Assembly (NCBI GenBank): GCA_018267095.1
Contig: JAFDZC010000006.1
Span: 434,001-498,000 of the forward strand
Direction of reading: 5' to 3'
Length of the DNA stretch: 64,000 nt
Origin: Bacteroidota bacterium
GTDB lineage: Bacteria > Bacteroidota > Bacteroidia > Flavobacteriales > Flavobacteriaceae
Below the pieces are notes generated by a model. The model did not search any database. It worked only from the letters and a program-made list of their open reading frames with translations, and was not told the origin of the DNA. The translations under genes were made by a program, and so were the position numbers. Shown piece by piece: positions 1 to 10,204 of the stretch. Numbering within the stretch: the first letter of the stretch is position 1; each line of letters opens with the position of its first letter.

Positions 1-3000
1 TGGTGATCAATCCTTTGCCTACCGTTACGGTTAATAGTTCGACCATTTGTCCGGGGCAAAATGCAACCGTAACAGCAACGCCGGGAACAGCAGGAACTTA
101 TTCTTATGCCTGGACGGTTCCGGGCGGAGTGACTAATCCGGGGAATGTTTCGACGTTTACAACTGCCACGGCCGGAAATTACAGTGTGGTCATTACCAAT
201 ACAGTGACCAATTGTGTCAGTACAAGTGCTTCAGGAACGGTAACCATAAATCCAAAACCTTTAGTAACTGTCAATAGTCCGTCGGTTTGCGTTGGACAAA
301 ATGCAACGGTTACTGCTACGCCAAATCCGGCGGGAAACAATTATTCATACGCTTGGACGGTTCCAGTTGGAGCAACCAATCCCGGAAATGTGGCCTCTTT
401 CAGTACTTCAGTTGCCGGAACGTATACTGTAATTGTTACCAATACTACCACAACTTGTGCTAGTGATAGTGCATCAGGAACTGTAACCATTAATCCCAGA
501 CCAGTCGTTACCGTCAATAGTCCTTCGGTTTGTGCCGGTCAAAGTGCGACAGTTACTGCTACACCCGATACTCCCGGAACTTATTCATACGCATGGACAG
601 TTCCTTCTGGATTTACAAACCCAGGAAACGTAGCTTCATTTTCAACCACTGTAGCCGGAAATTACAGTGTGGTTATCACCAATACCACCACAACGTGTTC
701 TAGTCTTAGTGTTACCGGAATTGTGACCATTAATCCGTTGCCGACAGTAACCGTAAATAGCGCTAGTATTTGCCCGGGTGATTCAACCACGATTACTGCA
801 ACGCCAAATCCAGCCGGAACCTATTCTTATGTATGGACGGTGCCAGTAGGAGCGACCAATCCCGGAAATGTAGCCAGTTTTAGTGCTACTATAGCTGGAA
901 CTTATTCAGTGATTGCAACCAATACCACCACCACTTGTTCGAGTCTTCCGGGCAGTGGAATTTTAACCATAAATCCTTTGCCAACCGTTACGGTCAATAA
1001 TCCTGTGGTTTGTGCCGGACAACCCGCAACGGTAACAGCTACTCCTAGCCCAGCAGGCAATTATTCATACGTTTGGACAGTACCTTCTGGTGCTATAGAT
1101 CCTGGAAATGTCGCTTCGTTTGCAACAGCACTCGCAGGAACTTACTCAGTGGTAGTTACCAATACCACCACCAATTGTCAGAGTTCAAGTGCTTCAGGTG
1201 CGGTAACACTTAATCCATTGCCTACCGTTACAGTAAATAGTGATGAAATTTGTCAAGGCGAAACCGCTACACTTACTGCCACCCCGGGTTTAGCCGGAAA
1301 TTACTCTTACGCGTGGACAGTTCCTTCTGGAGCAACCAATCCTGGAAATGTTGCTTCGTTTGACGCAAGTGTTGCCGGAACCTATTCGGTCGTCATAACT
1401 GACACGACGACTACTTGTGCCAGCTTACCGGCTTCAGGAACTTTAGTCGTGCATCCGTTGCCAACAGTTTCGGTTTCGAGTACACTTTTGTGTGCACAAG
1501 GCATCTCAACCATAACGGCTACACCGGGAACTCCAGGTAATTATACATACACTTGGACTGTCCCAATCGGGGTTACTGACCCTGGAAATGTAGACACTTT
1601 TACCACCACTACAGCGGGTACTTACAGCGTAGTTATTACCGATTTGACAACTAATTGTTCTAGCAATTTAGGTGCTTCTGCCACGGTTACCATCAGTGCT
1701 TTGCCTACAGTTACGGTGAATAGTCCGTCCATTTGTCCGGGCTTAGACGCGACGGTAACAGCTACACCGGGAACACTGGGCAACTACAGTTATGCGTGGA
1801 CAGTTCCGGTCGGAGCAACCAATCCGGGGAATCTCGCCACTTTTACTACGAGTGTGGTCGGAACTTATAGTGTCATTATTACCGATCTTACGACCAATTG
1901 TGTCAGCGAAAGTGCTTCGGGCGATGTGAGTAACAATCCGCAACCCACAGTAACAGTGAACAATGCATCGGTATGTGCTGGTCAAACAGTTACTTTAACC
2001 GCTACGCCGGGTACGGGAACATCAACAGATTATTCCTATGCATGGTCGGTTCCAACAGGGGCTACCAATCCGGGCAATGTGGCTTCATTTGATGCCAGTG
2101 TAGCCGGAACATACAGTGTTGTTATTACCAATACACTTAGTGGTTGTTCGAGTCTAAGTGCCTCGGGTGAATTAACCGTCAACCCGCAACCAACCGTTTC
2201 CGTTAATAGTCCTTCGGTATGTTTAGGCGACTTGGCAACCATTACCGCAACACCGGGTTTAGGTGTTTCGGCTGATTATTCTTATGTATGGACGGTTCCA
2301 ACTGGAGCAACTGATCCGGGCAATGTCAATTCATTTAATACAACCGTCGCGGGTACTTATACTGTGGTTATCACGAACACAACTACAACTTGTCAGAGCA
2401 ACCCGGCTTCAAGTACGGTAACGGTCAATCCGCTGCCAACGGCAACTATTTCATCGAGTGGAACTGTTTGTTCGGGAACCTCTGCTGCTATTTTATTTAC
2501 GGGTACACCAAATTCTACAGTTACCTATAGCAACGGATCCGCGAATGCAACCATCGTTATTGGTGCTTCGGGAACATTTACACTCAATACACCGCTTACG
2601 GTGACCACCACTTTTACCTTGGTTAGTATCGTAATGAACAATCCTCCGGCTTGTAGTCAAAATTTAACCGGCTCAACAACTTTACTTGTCACCCAACCAC
2701 CGGTAGCCGGTAGCAATGCGGCATATACCACTTGTACCAACGGACCCACGCAAGATTTATTTGTTTTGCTTGGACCAAATGCGCAACCGGGAGGAACCTG
2801 GTCTCCTGCATTGCACAGTGGAACCAGTATTTTTGACCCTCAGTTTGATACAGCTGCGAGTTATCAGTATTTAGTAGCCGGAACACCTCCATGTGTGAAT
2901 GATACAGCCGTGGTATTTATTACCTATACTCAAGCACCGAATGCCGGTTCTGATAGCACAGCCAATTTGTGTTCCAACATTAATCCGGTTGATTTGACAA

Positions 3001-5606
3001 CTTATTTAGGAGGAACTCCTCAAGCAGGCGGAACCTGGCAACCGGCTTTAGCATCGGGAACTAATTTCTTTAATCCTGCTGTTGACGCGGCCGGAACCTA
3101 TACTTATACTGTCAACGGAACAGCGCCATGTACCAGTGCTTCGGCCAACTTAGTAGTGACCATCACGCAGGGGCCAGAAGCCGGTGCTAATGCTTCAACA
3201 ACGGTTTGTGTCAACAATCCAAGTTTCAATTTGTTTCCACTCTTAGGACCTACAGCCCAAACTGGTGGAACATGGTCTCCTGCTTTGGCCAGTGGGACCG
3301 ATTTATTCAATCCAGCAGTTGATAACAGCGGAGTGTATACTTATACCTTAACAGGCAACAACCCATGTGACAATGATACAGCGGCGGTGACCATTATTGT
3401 GAACCCCGTGCCAGATGCAGGTCAGGACAATAGCGTGAATATTTGTTCTAATGCTACACCGGTTGATTTGCTGACCCAATTAGGGGGGACTCCGCAAAAC
3501 GGTGGAACTTGGTCACCGGCATTGGCCAGCGGAACCAATATGTTTGACCCGTCGGTTGATTTGGCCGGAAGCTATGTATACACTGTGGGTGCACCTTTCT
3601 GTAATCCGGCGCAAGCTACTTTAATCATTACTATTGTTCCCGGACCAGAAGCAGGCGTAAGTGCATCAACTACATTTTGTATTACCGATGCCGCTACTGA
3701 TTTGTTCCCGCTTTTGGGGCCAACCGCTCAAACTGGCGGAACTTGGTCGCCGGCTATGGCCAGTGGAACTGGTGTCTTTGACCCAGCGGTTGATGCGGCT
3801 ACCGTTTATACCTATACTTTGAGTGGTAACGCCCCTTGTGACAACGATACGGCAACCGTAACTGTTACGGTCAATCCAGTTCCGAATGCGGGTACTGCCA
3901 TCGCCAATCAAAATGTTTGTAATTCGCAAAATACTATTGATTTGAATACTTTGTTGAGCGGTGCGCAAACCGGTGGAACCTGGACTGACAGCGCCTCAGC
4001 TATAGTAAACAATATTGTAGATGTATCTGCTTTAGCCGTGGGAACCTATAATTATACTTATACCATTACCAATACTTGTGGTAGTGATAATGAACCGGTA
4101 CAGTTTACTGTTTTGCCAAATCCGGTGCTTACAGGTGCCAACATTCAAGTATCTTCACCGAATTGTAAAGGCGATAATGTAACGGTAACATTTAACAACA
4201 TGGTCGACGGATCGTATACTTTGAATTACAATCTTTCGATTAGTAATGTATTGGCTGCACAATCTTCGCAAGTGGTTATTTCAGGCGGAACCGGAATCAT
4301 GACCATCAATGCCAATGATATTCCAAATACCGGAAATACCCGTATTACTTTTACCAATATTACCAATTCGGTTACAACGTGTAGTGTGCCGATTAATCCG
4401 AGTGTGAGCGCCGATTTTATTATTCGCCCAACTTCAGATTTGGTTGATGCTAACTTAAGCGTAGCGGATGTTTGCTCCGGAAACGGAGTTACGGTTTTGA
4501 TTTCAGGAGCGACCGGTTTAACCGATGGAAATTATCAATTTGTATATGATTTACCTCAAGCGACTCCAACCACTGCAACGACCGGTGTTATTGCTATTGC
4601 CGGCGGAGTCGGGCAGTTTGATATTCCGGCATCGGTACTAAATCAGTCAACCACTTATAATTTGACCATTAGCTCCATCGTAAGCTTATCGGGCGGATGT
4701 AATAATACCACCGAAAACGCCACCACTAATTTTACCGTGTATGCGCTACCTGATTTGAATGGTGCTGTTTTGACGGCTCCGGATATTTGTTTGGGCGATG
4801 ACAACACTGTAAGCATCAATACGGCTCTGAATTTAGCCGACGGAAACTACACCATTACCTACCAACTGGCAGGGGCATCCACGGCTACAAATACGGCTTT
4901 AGTGGCTATAGCTTCAGGTCAGGGAACTTTCTTGATTCCGGCCTCAGAAATCAGTACTTCAGGAAACGTTGCCGTCAGTATTACACAAATTGTATCACAG
5001 CAAGGCTCATGCTCTAGCACAGGAGCAGGTTCAACCCCGGTTGATTTTGATATTGCTCCTTTGGTGGGAACACCTACCTTGGTTGAGGGCGGAAATAAAT
5101 TTTGCGCACCGACCAATCCGACTATTGCCAATTTAACATCCAACATCACCGGATCTGATACCGTGCTTTGGTACGATGCACCTACCGGAGGCAATTTATA
5201 TGTGTCCACCACTTCACTCATTGATGGCGGAACCTATTATGCCGCTTATCAATCTACAGCGGGATGCGAAAGCGGATCGCGTTTGGCGGTGACAGTAACC
5301 CTTGATCCGTGTGATGATATTTTGATTCCCGACGGATTCTCACCCAATAATGATCAAATCAACGACACTTTTGAAATTAAAAATTTGGCCACCAAGTATC
5401 CGAAGTTCAAACTTGAGATATACAACCGCTACGGAAATGTTCTGTTCAAAGGTGACATCAAAACACCTAATTGGGACGGAACCAACCACGAAGGCGGTGT
5501 CAATTTAGGTAATGGCACAGTTCCGACGGGTGTTTACTTCTATGTTTTAGAATTCAACGACGGGAAAACAAAAGACAAACAAGGACGACTTTATTTAAGT
5601 AGATAA
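1..5606 (+). CDS. T9SS type B repeat adhesin, SprB-like (5' end outside window)
   Basis: This is the C-terminal 1868 or so residues of a giant cell-surface protein; the frame is open through base 1, so the start is upstream. It is modular: ten Ig/PKD-like repeats of about 80 residues (roughly residues 4-810, each with a V-N-S, C-x-G, YSYAWTVP and GTYSVV core), a spacer, six repeats of about 78 residues with a GGTWSPALASG core (899-1372), three of about 105 residues (1373-1685), one more Ig-like domain, then a gliding-motility C-terminal domain (from about 1774, IPDGFSPNNDQINDTF and a final LYLSR). That last domain is the type B T9SS signal. Threonine and asparagine richness and paired cysteines fit an extracellular adhesin. 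The next gene is a PorP/SprF protein, as for sprB-sprF. The ligand cannot be inferred. Confidence 0.9.
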   Translation, partial: VINPLPTVTVNSSTICPGQNATVTATPGTAGTYSYAWTVPGGVTNPGNVSTFTTATAGNYSVVITNTVTNCVSTSASGTVTINPKPLVTVNSPSVCVGQNATVTATPNPAGNNYSYAWTVPVGATNPGNVASFSTSVAGTYTVIVTNTTTTCASDSASGTVTINPRPVVTVNSPSVCAGQSATVTATPDTPGTYSYAWTVPSGFTNPGNVASFSTTVAGNYSVVITNTTTTCSSLSVTGIVTINPLPTVTVNSASICPGDSTTITATPNPAGTYSYVWTVPVGATNPGNVASFSATIAGTYSVIATNTTTTCSSLPGSGILTINPLPTVTVNNPVVCAGQPATVTATPSPAGNYSYVWTVPSGAIDPGNVASFATALAGTYSVVVTNTTTNCQSSSASGAVTLNPLPTVTVNSDEICQGETATLTATPGLAGNYSYAWTVPSGATNPGNVASFDASVAGTYSVVITDTTTTCASLPASGTLVVHPLPTVSVSSTLLCAQGISTITATPGTPGNYTYTWTVPIGVTDPGNVDTFTTTTAGTYSVVITDLTTNCSSNLGASATVTISALPTVTVNSPSICPGLDATVTATPGTLGNYSYAWTVPVGATNPGNLATFTTSVVGTYSVIITDLTTNCVSESASGDVSNNPQPTVTVNNASVCAGQTVTLTATPGTGTSTDYSYAWSVPTGATNPGNVASFDASVAGTYSVVITNTLSGCSSLSASGELTVNPQPTVSVNSPSVCLGDLATITATPGLGVSADYSYVWTVPTGATDPGNVNSFNTTVAGTYTVVITNTTTTCQSNPASSTVTVNPLPTATISSSGTVCSGTSAAILFTGTPNSTVTYSNGSANATIVIGASGTFTLNTPLTVTTTFTLVSIVMNNPPACSQNLTGSTTLLVTQPPVAGSNAAYTTCTNGPTQDLFVLLGPNAQPGGTWSPALHSGTSIFDPQFDTAASYQYLVAGTPPCVNDTAVVFITYTQAPNAGSDSTANLCSNINPVDLTTYLGGTPQAGGTWQPALASGTNFFNPAVDAAGTYTYTVNGTAPCTSASANLVVTITQGPEAGANASTTVCVNNPSFNLFPLLGPTAQTGGTWSPALASGTDLFNPAVDNSGVYTYTLTGNNPCDNDTAAVTIIVNPVPDAGQDNSVNICSNATPVDLLTQLGGTPQNGGTWSPALASGTNMFDPSVDLAGSYVYTVGAPFCNPAQATLIITIVPGPEAGVSASTTFCITDAATDLFPLLGPTAQTGGTWSPAMASGTGVFDPAVDAATVYTYTLSGNAPCDNDTATVTVTVNPVPNAGTAIANQNVCNSQNTIDLNTLLSGAQTGGTWTDSASAIVNNIVDVSALAVGTYNYTYTITNTCGSDNEPVQFTVLPNPVLTGANIQVSSPNCKGDNVTVTFNNMVDGSYTLNYNLSISNVLAAQSSQVVISGGTGIMTINANDIPNTGNTRITFTNITNSVTTCSVPINPSVSADFIIRPTSDLVDANLSVADVCSGNGVTVLISGATGLTDGNYQFVYDLPQATPTTATTGVIAIAGGVGQFDIPASVLNQSTTYNLTISSIVSLSGGCNNTTENATTNFTVYALPDLNGAVLTAPDICLGDDNTVSINTALNLADGNYTITYQLAGASTATNTALVAIASGQGTFLIPASEISTSGNVAVSITQIVSQQGSCSSTGAGSTPVDFDIAPLVGTPTLVEGGNKFCAPTNPTIANLTSNITGSDTVLWYDAPTGGNLYVSTTSLIDGGTYYAAYQSTAGCESGSRLAVTVTLDPCDDILIPDGFSPNNDQINDTFEIKNLATKYPKFKLEIYNRYGNVLFKGDIKTPNWDGTNHEGGVNLGNGTVPTGVYFYVLEFNDGKTKDKQGRLYLSR

Positions 5607-6566
5607 ATGAAATACAAGATGAAAAAGACTCCATTTTTTTATATAGTTTTTATCGGCATTTTCCTGATGTCTACTTTGGCTTCGGCGCAGCAAGATCCGC
5701 AGTTTACCCATTATATGTACAATATGAGTTCGGTGAATCCGGCTTATGCAACCGATAATCCGGGTGTCATCAATATCGGAGGAATGTATAGAACGCAATG
5801 GGTGGGTGCTGTTGGTGGTCCTAAAACAGTTAATGCTTTTGTGCATTCACCGGTTGCCAAAAGGGTTGAGGCTGGTTTGTCTATTGTGAGTGATGTTATT
5901 GGCGATGTGGTTCATGAAAACAACATTTATGCAGATGTCGCTTATGTAATTCCGGTTTCTGAAAACAACAAATTGTCTTTTGGTGTCAAAGCCGGAGTCA
6001 CTTTGTTTGATGTTAATTTCAACGGATTTCAATATACCGACCCTACACCGGATCCGGCTTTTTCAGAAAACATCAACAAAACCTTTCCCAACATTGGAAC
6101 GGGAGTTTTTTATTTTAGCGATCATTATTATTTGGGCTTTTCGGCGCCAAACTTGCTCAATTCAAAACACCTCGAAAGCAAAGACGGCATCAAAGCAACC
6201 GGTGTTGAAGCAACGCATTTTTTTATGACCGGTGGTTATGTATTCAACTTGAATCCTAATTTAAAATTCAAGCCGGCTTTTATGGCCAAGGGCGTTTCGG
6301 GTGCACCTTTATCACTTGATGTAACGGCCAACTTGCTGTTTTTTGATGAATTCGAAATTGGTGCTGGTTATCGCGTTGGTGATTCAGCCAGTGGTTTGGT
6401 CGCATTGAATATCACACCCAATCTAAAAGTGGGATATGCTTATGATTACACTTTGTCAAATTTGGGTAAATACAACTCAGGTTCACACGAGATTTTCTTA
6501 TTATTTGATTTAGATACATCCAATTTGGCATCTAAAGGCTACGAAAAATCACCAAGGTTCTTCTAA
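5607..6566 (+). CDS. PorP/SprF family type IX secretion outer-membrane protein
   Basis: A 319-residue protein with a signal peptide ending near ASAQQ and the family hallmark directly after it (QDPQFTHYMYN, then NPAYA), followed by an alternating pattern typical of a 14-strand outer-membrane barrel. Family members are known to be needed for secretion or surface attachment of cargo with type B sorting domains. It starts at the base after the adhesin stop codon, so the two are almost surely co-transcribed and this is probably the adhesin's own partner. An ATG four codons downstream (5619) gives an equally good signal peptide. Twelve bases separate it from the PorE-like gene. Confidence 0.92.
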   Translation: MKYKMKKTPFFYIVFIGIFLMSTLASAQQDPQFTHYMYNMSSVNPAYATDNPGVINIGGMYRTQWVGAVGGPKTVNAFVHSPVAKRVEAGLSIVSDVIGDVVHENNIYADVAYVIPVSENNKLSFGVKAGVTLFDVNFNGFQYTDPTPDPAFSENINKTFPNIGTGVFYFSDHYYLGFSAPNLLNSKHLESKDGIKATGVEATHFFMTGGYVFNLNPNLKFKPAFMAKGVSGAPLSLDVTANLLFFDEFEIGAGYRVGDSASGLVALNITPNLKVGYAYDYTLSNLGKYNSGSHEIFLLFDLDTSNLASKGYEKSPRFF

Positions 6567-6578
6567 TTCGAGACAAGC

Positions 6579-8456
6579 ATGAAAAAATACAGTTATATAT
6601 TTCTGATTCTCTGTTTACACGCTGCGGTTCATGCGCAGAAAGGTCGTGAAAAAAAGGCGGATGCTTTGTTCAACAAACGCGCTTATGTCAAAGCGGCCGA
6701 ATTATACGAACAAATTGAGCCCAATCAGCACGTGCTTCAGAATTTAGGTGATTGTTACTACAACAATTCTCAAGTGAAAGACGCAGCACGCGTTTACGGA
6801 AAATTAATGCTCGAGGCAAAAGACAGCATCGATCCTGAATATTACTTCAGATTTGCTCATGCTTTGATGGGTTCGGGTGATTATGAAAAAGGCGATGCCA
6901 TCATGGCCAAATACCTCAAATACAATGTGAGCACGCCCAAGTTTATAGCCAATCTCAAAACCAATGTACCGTTCAATTATGAGGTGCAAACCATGTCTAA
7001 AAACACCTCTAACGGTGACTTCGGGATGGTGTTTTACGGCGATAAAGTGGCCTTTGCTTCACTGCGTGCCGGTGAAGGAAAATCATACGGTTGGAACGAA
7101 CGCGCTTATCTTGATTTGTTCAGTGCCGATGTCAATGCCAAAGGTCTGCTCACCAATATTGAGCCTTTCCCGAAAGAAATCAATACCAAAACCCACGAGA
7201 GTAACCCCACTTTTAGCCAAGACGGACACATCATGTATTTTAACCGTACCAATGACAAAATGGTTAAAATCGGCAAAGAGAAAATAGCCAACATCAAGAT
7301 TTATAAAGCTGAATTTGTTGACGGAAAATGGACCAATATCAAACCACTTCCTTTCTGCAATGATCAATTTTCTTGCGAGCATCCGGTGCTGACCAAAGAC
7401 GGAAAACGATTGTATTTCTCGAGCGACATGCCGGGTTCCATCGGCTCATTTGATTTGTATTATGTTGATGTCAACGAAGACGGAACCTATGGCGAACCGG
7501 TGAATTTAGGCAAAGCAGTCAACACCATTCACCGCGAGCAATTTCCGGAGATTTCTATTGATGGTTCTACACTTTATTTTGCTTCAGACGGTCATCAAGG
7601 CATGGGCGGATTGGACATTTTTATGAGCAAATCGTTCAAAGGCGGCGAATTTGCCAAACCAATTAATTTGGGTGAAACGCTCAATAGCTCGATGGATGAC
7701 TTTAGTTATGTGGTGGATGAAAAGCGCAACTTAGGCTATTTTTCATCCAACCGAAAAGGCGGCGATAACCTATACAGTTTTACCCGAACCGAAAACCAAG
7801 AGCGCTATGTAGTCGAGGGCGATGTTCGCGATAAAAACACCCAAAATCTATTACCTGGAACCATGGTTTCGTTGTATGACGAAAACAATATTCTCATTGG
7901 TCAAATGGTGGTAGGCGCAGATGCTGATTATGTCTTTGCTACCGAACCCAACAAAAAATACCGCATTGAAGCGACCCGTGATTTCTATATTCCGCACAGC
8001 GAAGAGTTCATGACCAACGAAGACGGAAAACTCCGTTATACCATTGAACTATTCATGGAATGTTATGACGATGCCGAAGAAATCATTACCAAACGACAAG
8101 ACGGTAGAGTCGAGATTGTTTTAGAGAACATCTATTTTGATCTCAACAAATGGGATATCAAACCCGATGCGGCCAGAATCTTGGATGTACTGGTTGATTT
8201 GCTCAAAAAATATCCCGAAATGGAAATCGAATTGGGCGCGCATACCGATTCACGTGCTTCTACCACCTATAACATTATGTTGTCAAACCGACGTGCGGCT
8301 TCAACGTTGGAGTATTTGGTTGACAACGGAATCAAACGCAGAAGATTGCGTTCAAAAGGTTACGGAGAGTCGAGACCTCTTGTGAATTGCGGTGACAAAT
8401 GTACCGAACAAGAGCACTCCATCAACCGCCGATGTGAATTTATTATCTTGAAATAA
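6579..8456 (+). CDS. PorE-like OmpA family protein (TPR, propeller, CRD, OmpA)
   Basis: A 625-residue exported protein. After a signal peptide (cleavage near VHAQ) come TPR-like helices (about 25-110), PD40-type propeller repeats (about 150-400, with recurring DG-x-LYF and FSS motifs), a carboxypeptidase-regulatory-like domain (about 415-490) and an OmpA peptidoglycan-binding domain (510-625, YFDLNKWDIKP, THTDSR-like HTDSRAS, SNRRA). This order is the one described for Porphyromonas PorE, which ties T9SS barrels to peptidoglycan. Its place after a PorP/SprF gene supports a role in anchoring the adhesin export or attachment complex. It is the last gene of the operon and is followed by a hairpin terminator. 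Confidence 0.9.
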   Translation: MKKYSYIFLILCLHAAVHAQKGREKKADALFNKRAYVKAAELYEQIEPNQHVLQNLGDCYYNNSQVKDAARVYGKLMLEAKDSIDPEYYFRFAHALMGSGDYEKGDAIMAKYLKYNVSTPKFIANLKTNVPFNYEVQTMSKNTSNGDFGMVFYGDKVAFASLRAGEGKSYGWNERAYLDLFSADVNAKGLLTNIEPFPKEINTKTHESNPTFSQDGHIMYFNRTNDKMVKIGKEKIANIKIYKAEFVDGKWTNIKPLPFCNDQFSCEHPVLTKDGKRLYFSSDMPGSIGSFDLYYVDVNEDGTYGEPVNLGKAVNTIHREQFPEISIDGSTLYFASDGHQGMGGLDIFMSKSFKGGEFAKPINLGETLNSSMDDFSYVVDEKRNLGYFSSNRKGGDNLYSFTRTENQERYVVEGDVRDKNTQNLLPGTMVSLYDENNILIGQMVVGADADYVFATEPNKKYRIEATRDFYIPHSEEFMTNEDGKLRYTIELFMECYDDAEEIITKRQDGRVEIVLENIYFDLNKWDIKPDAARILDVLVDLLKKYPEMEIELGAHTDSRASTTYNIMLSNRRAASTLEYLVDNGIKRRRLRSKGYGESRPLVNCGDKCTEQEHSINRRCEFIILK

Positions 8457-8484
8457 TACATATTGTAATTAATCATTTGGGTTA

Positions 8485-8514
8485 AAAGTGTCGCTAGGGA
8501 TAGCGGCACTTTTT
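8485..8514 (+). terminator. Rho-independent terminator of the adhesin operon
   Basis: An 11-base stem (AAAGTGTCGCT paired with AGCGGCACTTT, one G-T wobble) encloses a six-base loop and runs into a T tract, 28 bases after the PorE-like stop codon. Confidence 0.85.
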
Positions 8515-8551
8515 GTTTGCTGATAACTGAGGTCGCGCTCATTAAGAATGT

Positions 8552-8559
8552 TATCTTTG
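8552..8559 (+). promoter_or_regulatory. Bacteroidota -7 box upstream of pafA
   Basis: TATCTTTG matches the TAnnTTTG consensus 25 bases before the pafA ATG at 8584. No TTG lies at the ideal distance upstream. The box overlaps the in-frame upstream start at 8548, which argues for the 8584 start. Confidence 0.55.
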
Positions 8560-8583
8560 CAATTCAATAACACAACTCGAATC

Positions 8584-10197
8584 ATGAAAAAGTACTTTTG
8601 GTCCGTTCTTCTAATCGCTTCAATATTGCAAGCGCAACAAAAACCAAAACTCGTAGTCGGCATCGTCGTCGATCAGATGAAAGCCGAATATCTGAACCGC
8701 TTTGCTGCTGATTTTTCAGCCAACGGATTTAAAAAACTCATGAGCCAAGGCTATGTGTTCAGCAATACGCATTACAATTATTTACCAACTTATACAGCTC
8801 CCGGACATGCGTCGATTTACACCGGAACTACCCCCGCGCAGCACGGAATTGTCGGCAATGAATGGTTTAGCCGCAGTTTAGGCAAAGAGCGTTATTGTAC
8901 CGACGATGAATCTGTGCAAATATTGGGCGAAGGCAAAGCTGACGAAGGCAAAATGTCACCCAAAAATTTACTGGCCACTACTATTACCGATGAGCTCAGA
9001 TTGGCCACCAATTTCAACGGAAAAGTCATCGGTATGAGCCTTAAAGACCGCGGAGCCATTCTTCCGGCTGGGCATTTTGCCAATTGGGCTTTTTGGTACA
9101 GCAAAACCGGTAATTTTATCTCGAGTACATTTTACGGAAATGCTTTGCCTGAATGGGTCAATCAATTCAATGCCGAGAAAAACTATATGGATTTCCTGAG
9201 CCAACCTTGGAAGTTGCTCAAACCCATCGAAACCTACAACGAAAGTCTGCCTGATGACAATCCGTATGAAGGCAAATTATACAAAGCAGACAAACCTACC
9301 CTTCCGTATGATCTCAAAGCGATGTATGATAAAAATGATGCGGGCGTGATTCGTTCAACGCCTTTTGGCAATGATTTGCTCGCCATGTTTGCCAAACGCG
9401 CTATTGACGCCGAACAACTTGGTCAAGACGAGGTTACTGATTTCCTCACAGTCAGCTTTTCATCTACCGATTATGTTGGGCATATCCTCGGGCCACGTTC
9501 TATAGAATTGCAAGATACCTACCTCAGACTTGATTTGACTTTGGCCGATTTGATGAGTTATCTCGATCAAAAAGTAGGCAAAGGCAATTACCTGATGTTC
9601 CTGACTGCGGATCATGCCGGAGCCGAAAATGCTCAGTTTTTGTCCGATCATAAATACAACGTTGCAGCCATTGATCCTAAAGACATTGCCAAAGGCTTGC
9701 GTCAATTTTCAAATGATACCTTTGGCGTTGATTTAATTCAAGAATATTCAAGCTTTAATGTGTTTTTGGATCGCGAAAAACTCAAATCCAAAGCCTTGAA
9801 TTTAACAGAGGTCAAACAAGCTTTTAAAGCTTATCTGATGACGCAACCGCAGGTAAAACGCGTGTACGCCGAAGAAGAAATCCTAGCGCAGTCAGGCGCA
9901 GATTACCATTTAGATTGTATTGCCAAAGGATATGACCTCACCCAAAATGGCGACCTAGTCATTTTAGATAAACCCGGTTATATCGAATACGGAAAAACCG
10001 GAACTTCACACGGAACTACTTATAGTTATGATACGCACGTGCCGCTTATTTTTTATGGTTGGAACATCAAACCCGGACAAACTTCTGACCGAAAAGTAAT
10101 CACAGAAATTGCCCCAACCATCGCTCAGAAATTAGGCATTACTTTTCCGAATGCCACCCAAGGTCAGGTGCTTATCGAAATATTAGATCATAAGTAA
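8584..10197 (+). CDS. pafA: PafA-type alkaline phosphatase
   Basis: A 537-residue periplasmic phosphomonoesterase of the alkaline phosphatase superfamily. The metal and catalytic residues of PafA can be followed: D30 in GIVVDQM, the nucleophile T71 in YTAPGH, N92 in GIVGNEWF, the K and R of SLKDRGAILP, D and H of STDYVGHILG, D-H of TADHAG, and the late H of YDTHVPL. PafA enzymes act on many phosphate monoesters and supply phosphate. The start at 8584 gives a clean signal peptide (cleavage near LQAQQ), while the upstream ATG at 8548 lies before the promoter box. The next gene starts seven bases after the stop. Confidence 0.93.
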   Translation: MKKYFWSVLLIASILQAQQKPKLVVGIVVDQMKAEYLNRFAADFSANGFKKLMSQGYVFSNTHYNYLPTYTAPGHASIYTGTTPAQHGIVGNEWFSRSLGKERYCTDDESVQILGEGKADEGKMSPKNLLATTITDELRLATNFNGKVIGMSLKDRGAILPAGHFANWAFWYSKTGNFISSTFYGNALPEWVNQFNAEKNYMDFLSQPWKLLKPIETYNESLPDDNPYEGKLYKADKPTLPYDLKAMYDKNDAGVIRSTPFGNDLLAMFAKRAIDAEQLGQDEVTDFLTVSFSSTDYVGHILGPRSIELQDTYLRLDLTLADLMSYLDQKVGKGNYLMFLTADHAGAENAQFLSDHKYNVAAIDPKDIAKGLRQFSNDTFGVDLIQEYSSFNVFLDREKLKSKALNLTEVKQAFKAYLMTQPQVKRVYAEEEILAQSGADYHLDCIAKGYDLTQNGDLVILDKPGYIEYGKTGTSHGTTYSYDTHVPLIFYGWNIKPGQTSDRKVITEIAPTIAQKLGITFPNATQGQVLIEILDHK

Positions 10198-10204
10198 GAC
10201 AGAT

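Noticed and set aside
15-2430. Regular direct repeats of about 240 bases that resemble a tandem satellite or array
   Set aside because: They are the coding repeats of the adhesin, in frame throughout and with codon-level variation.
8548-8583. Upstream ATG of pafA
   Set aside because: It lies before the -7 box and destroys the signal peptide.
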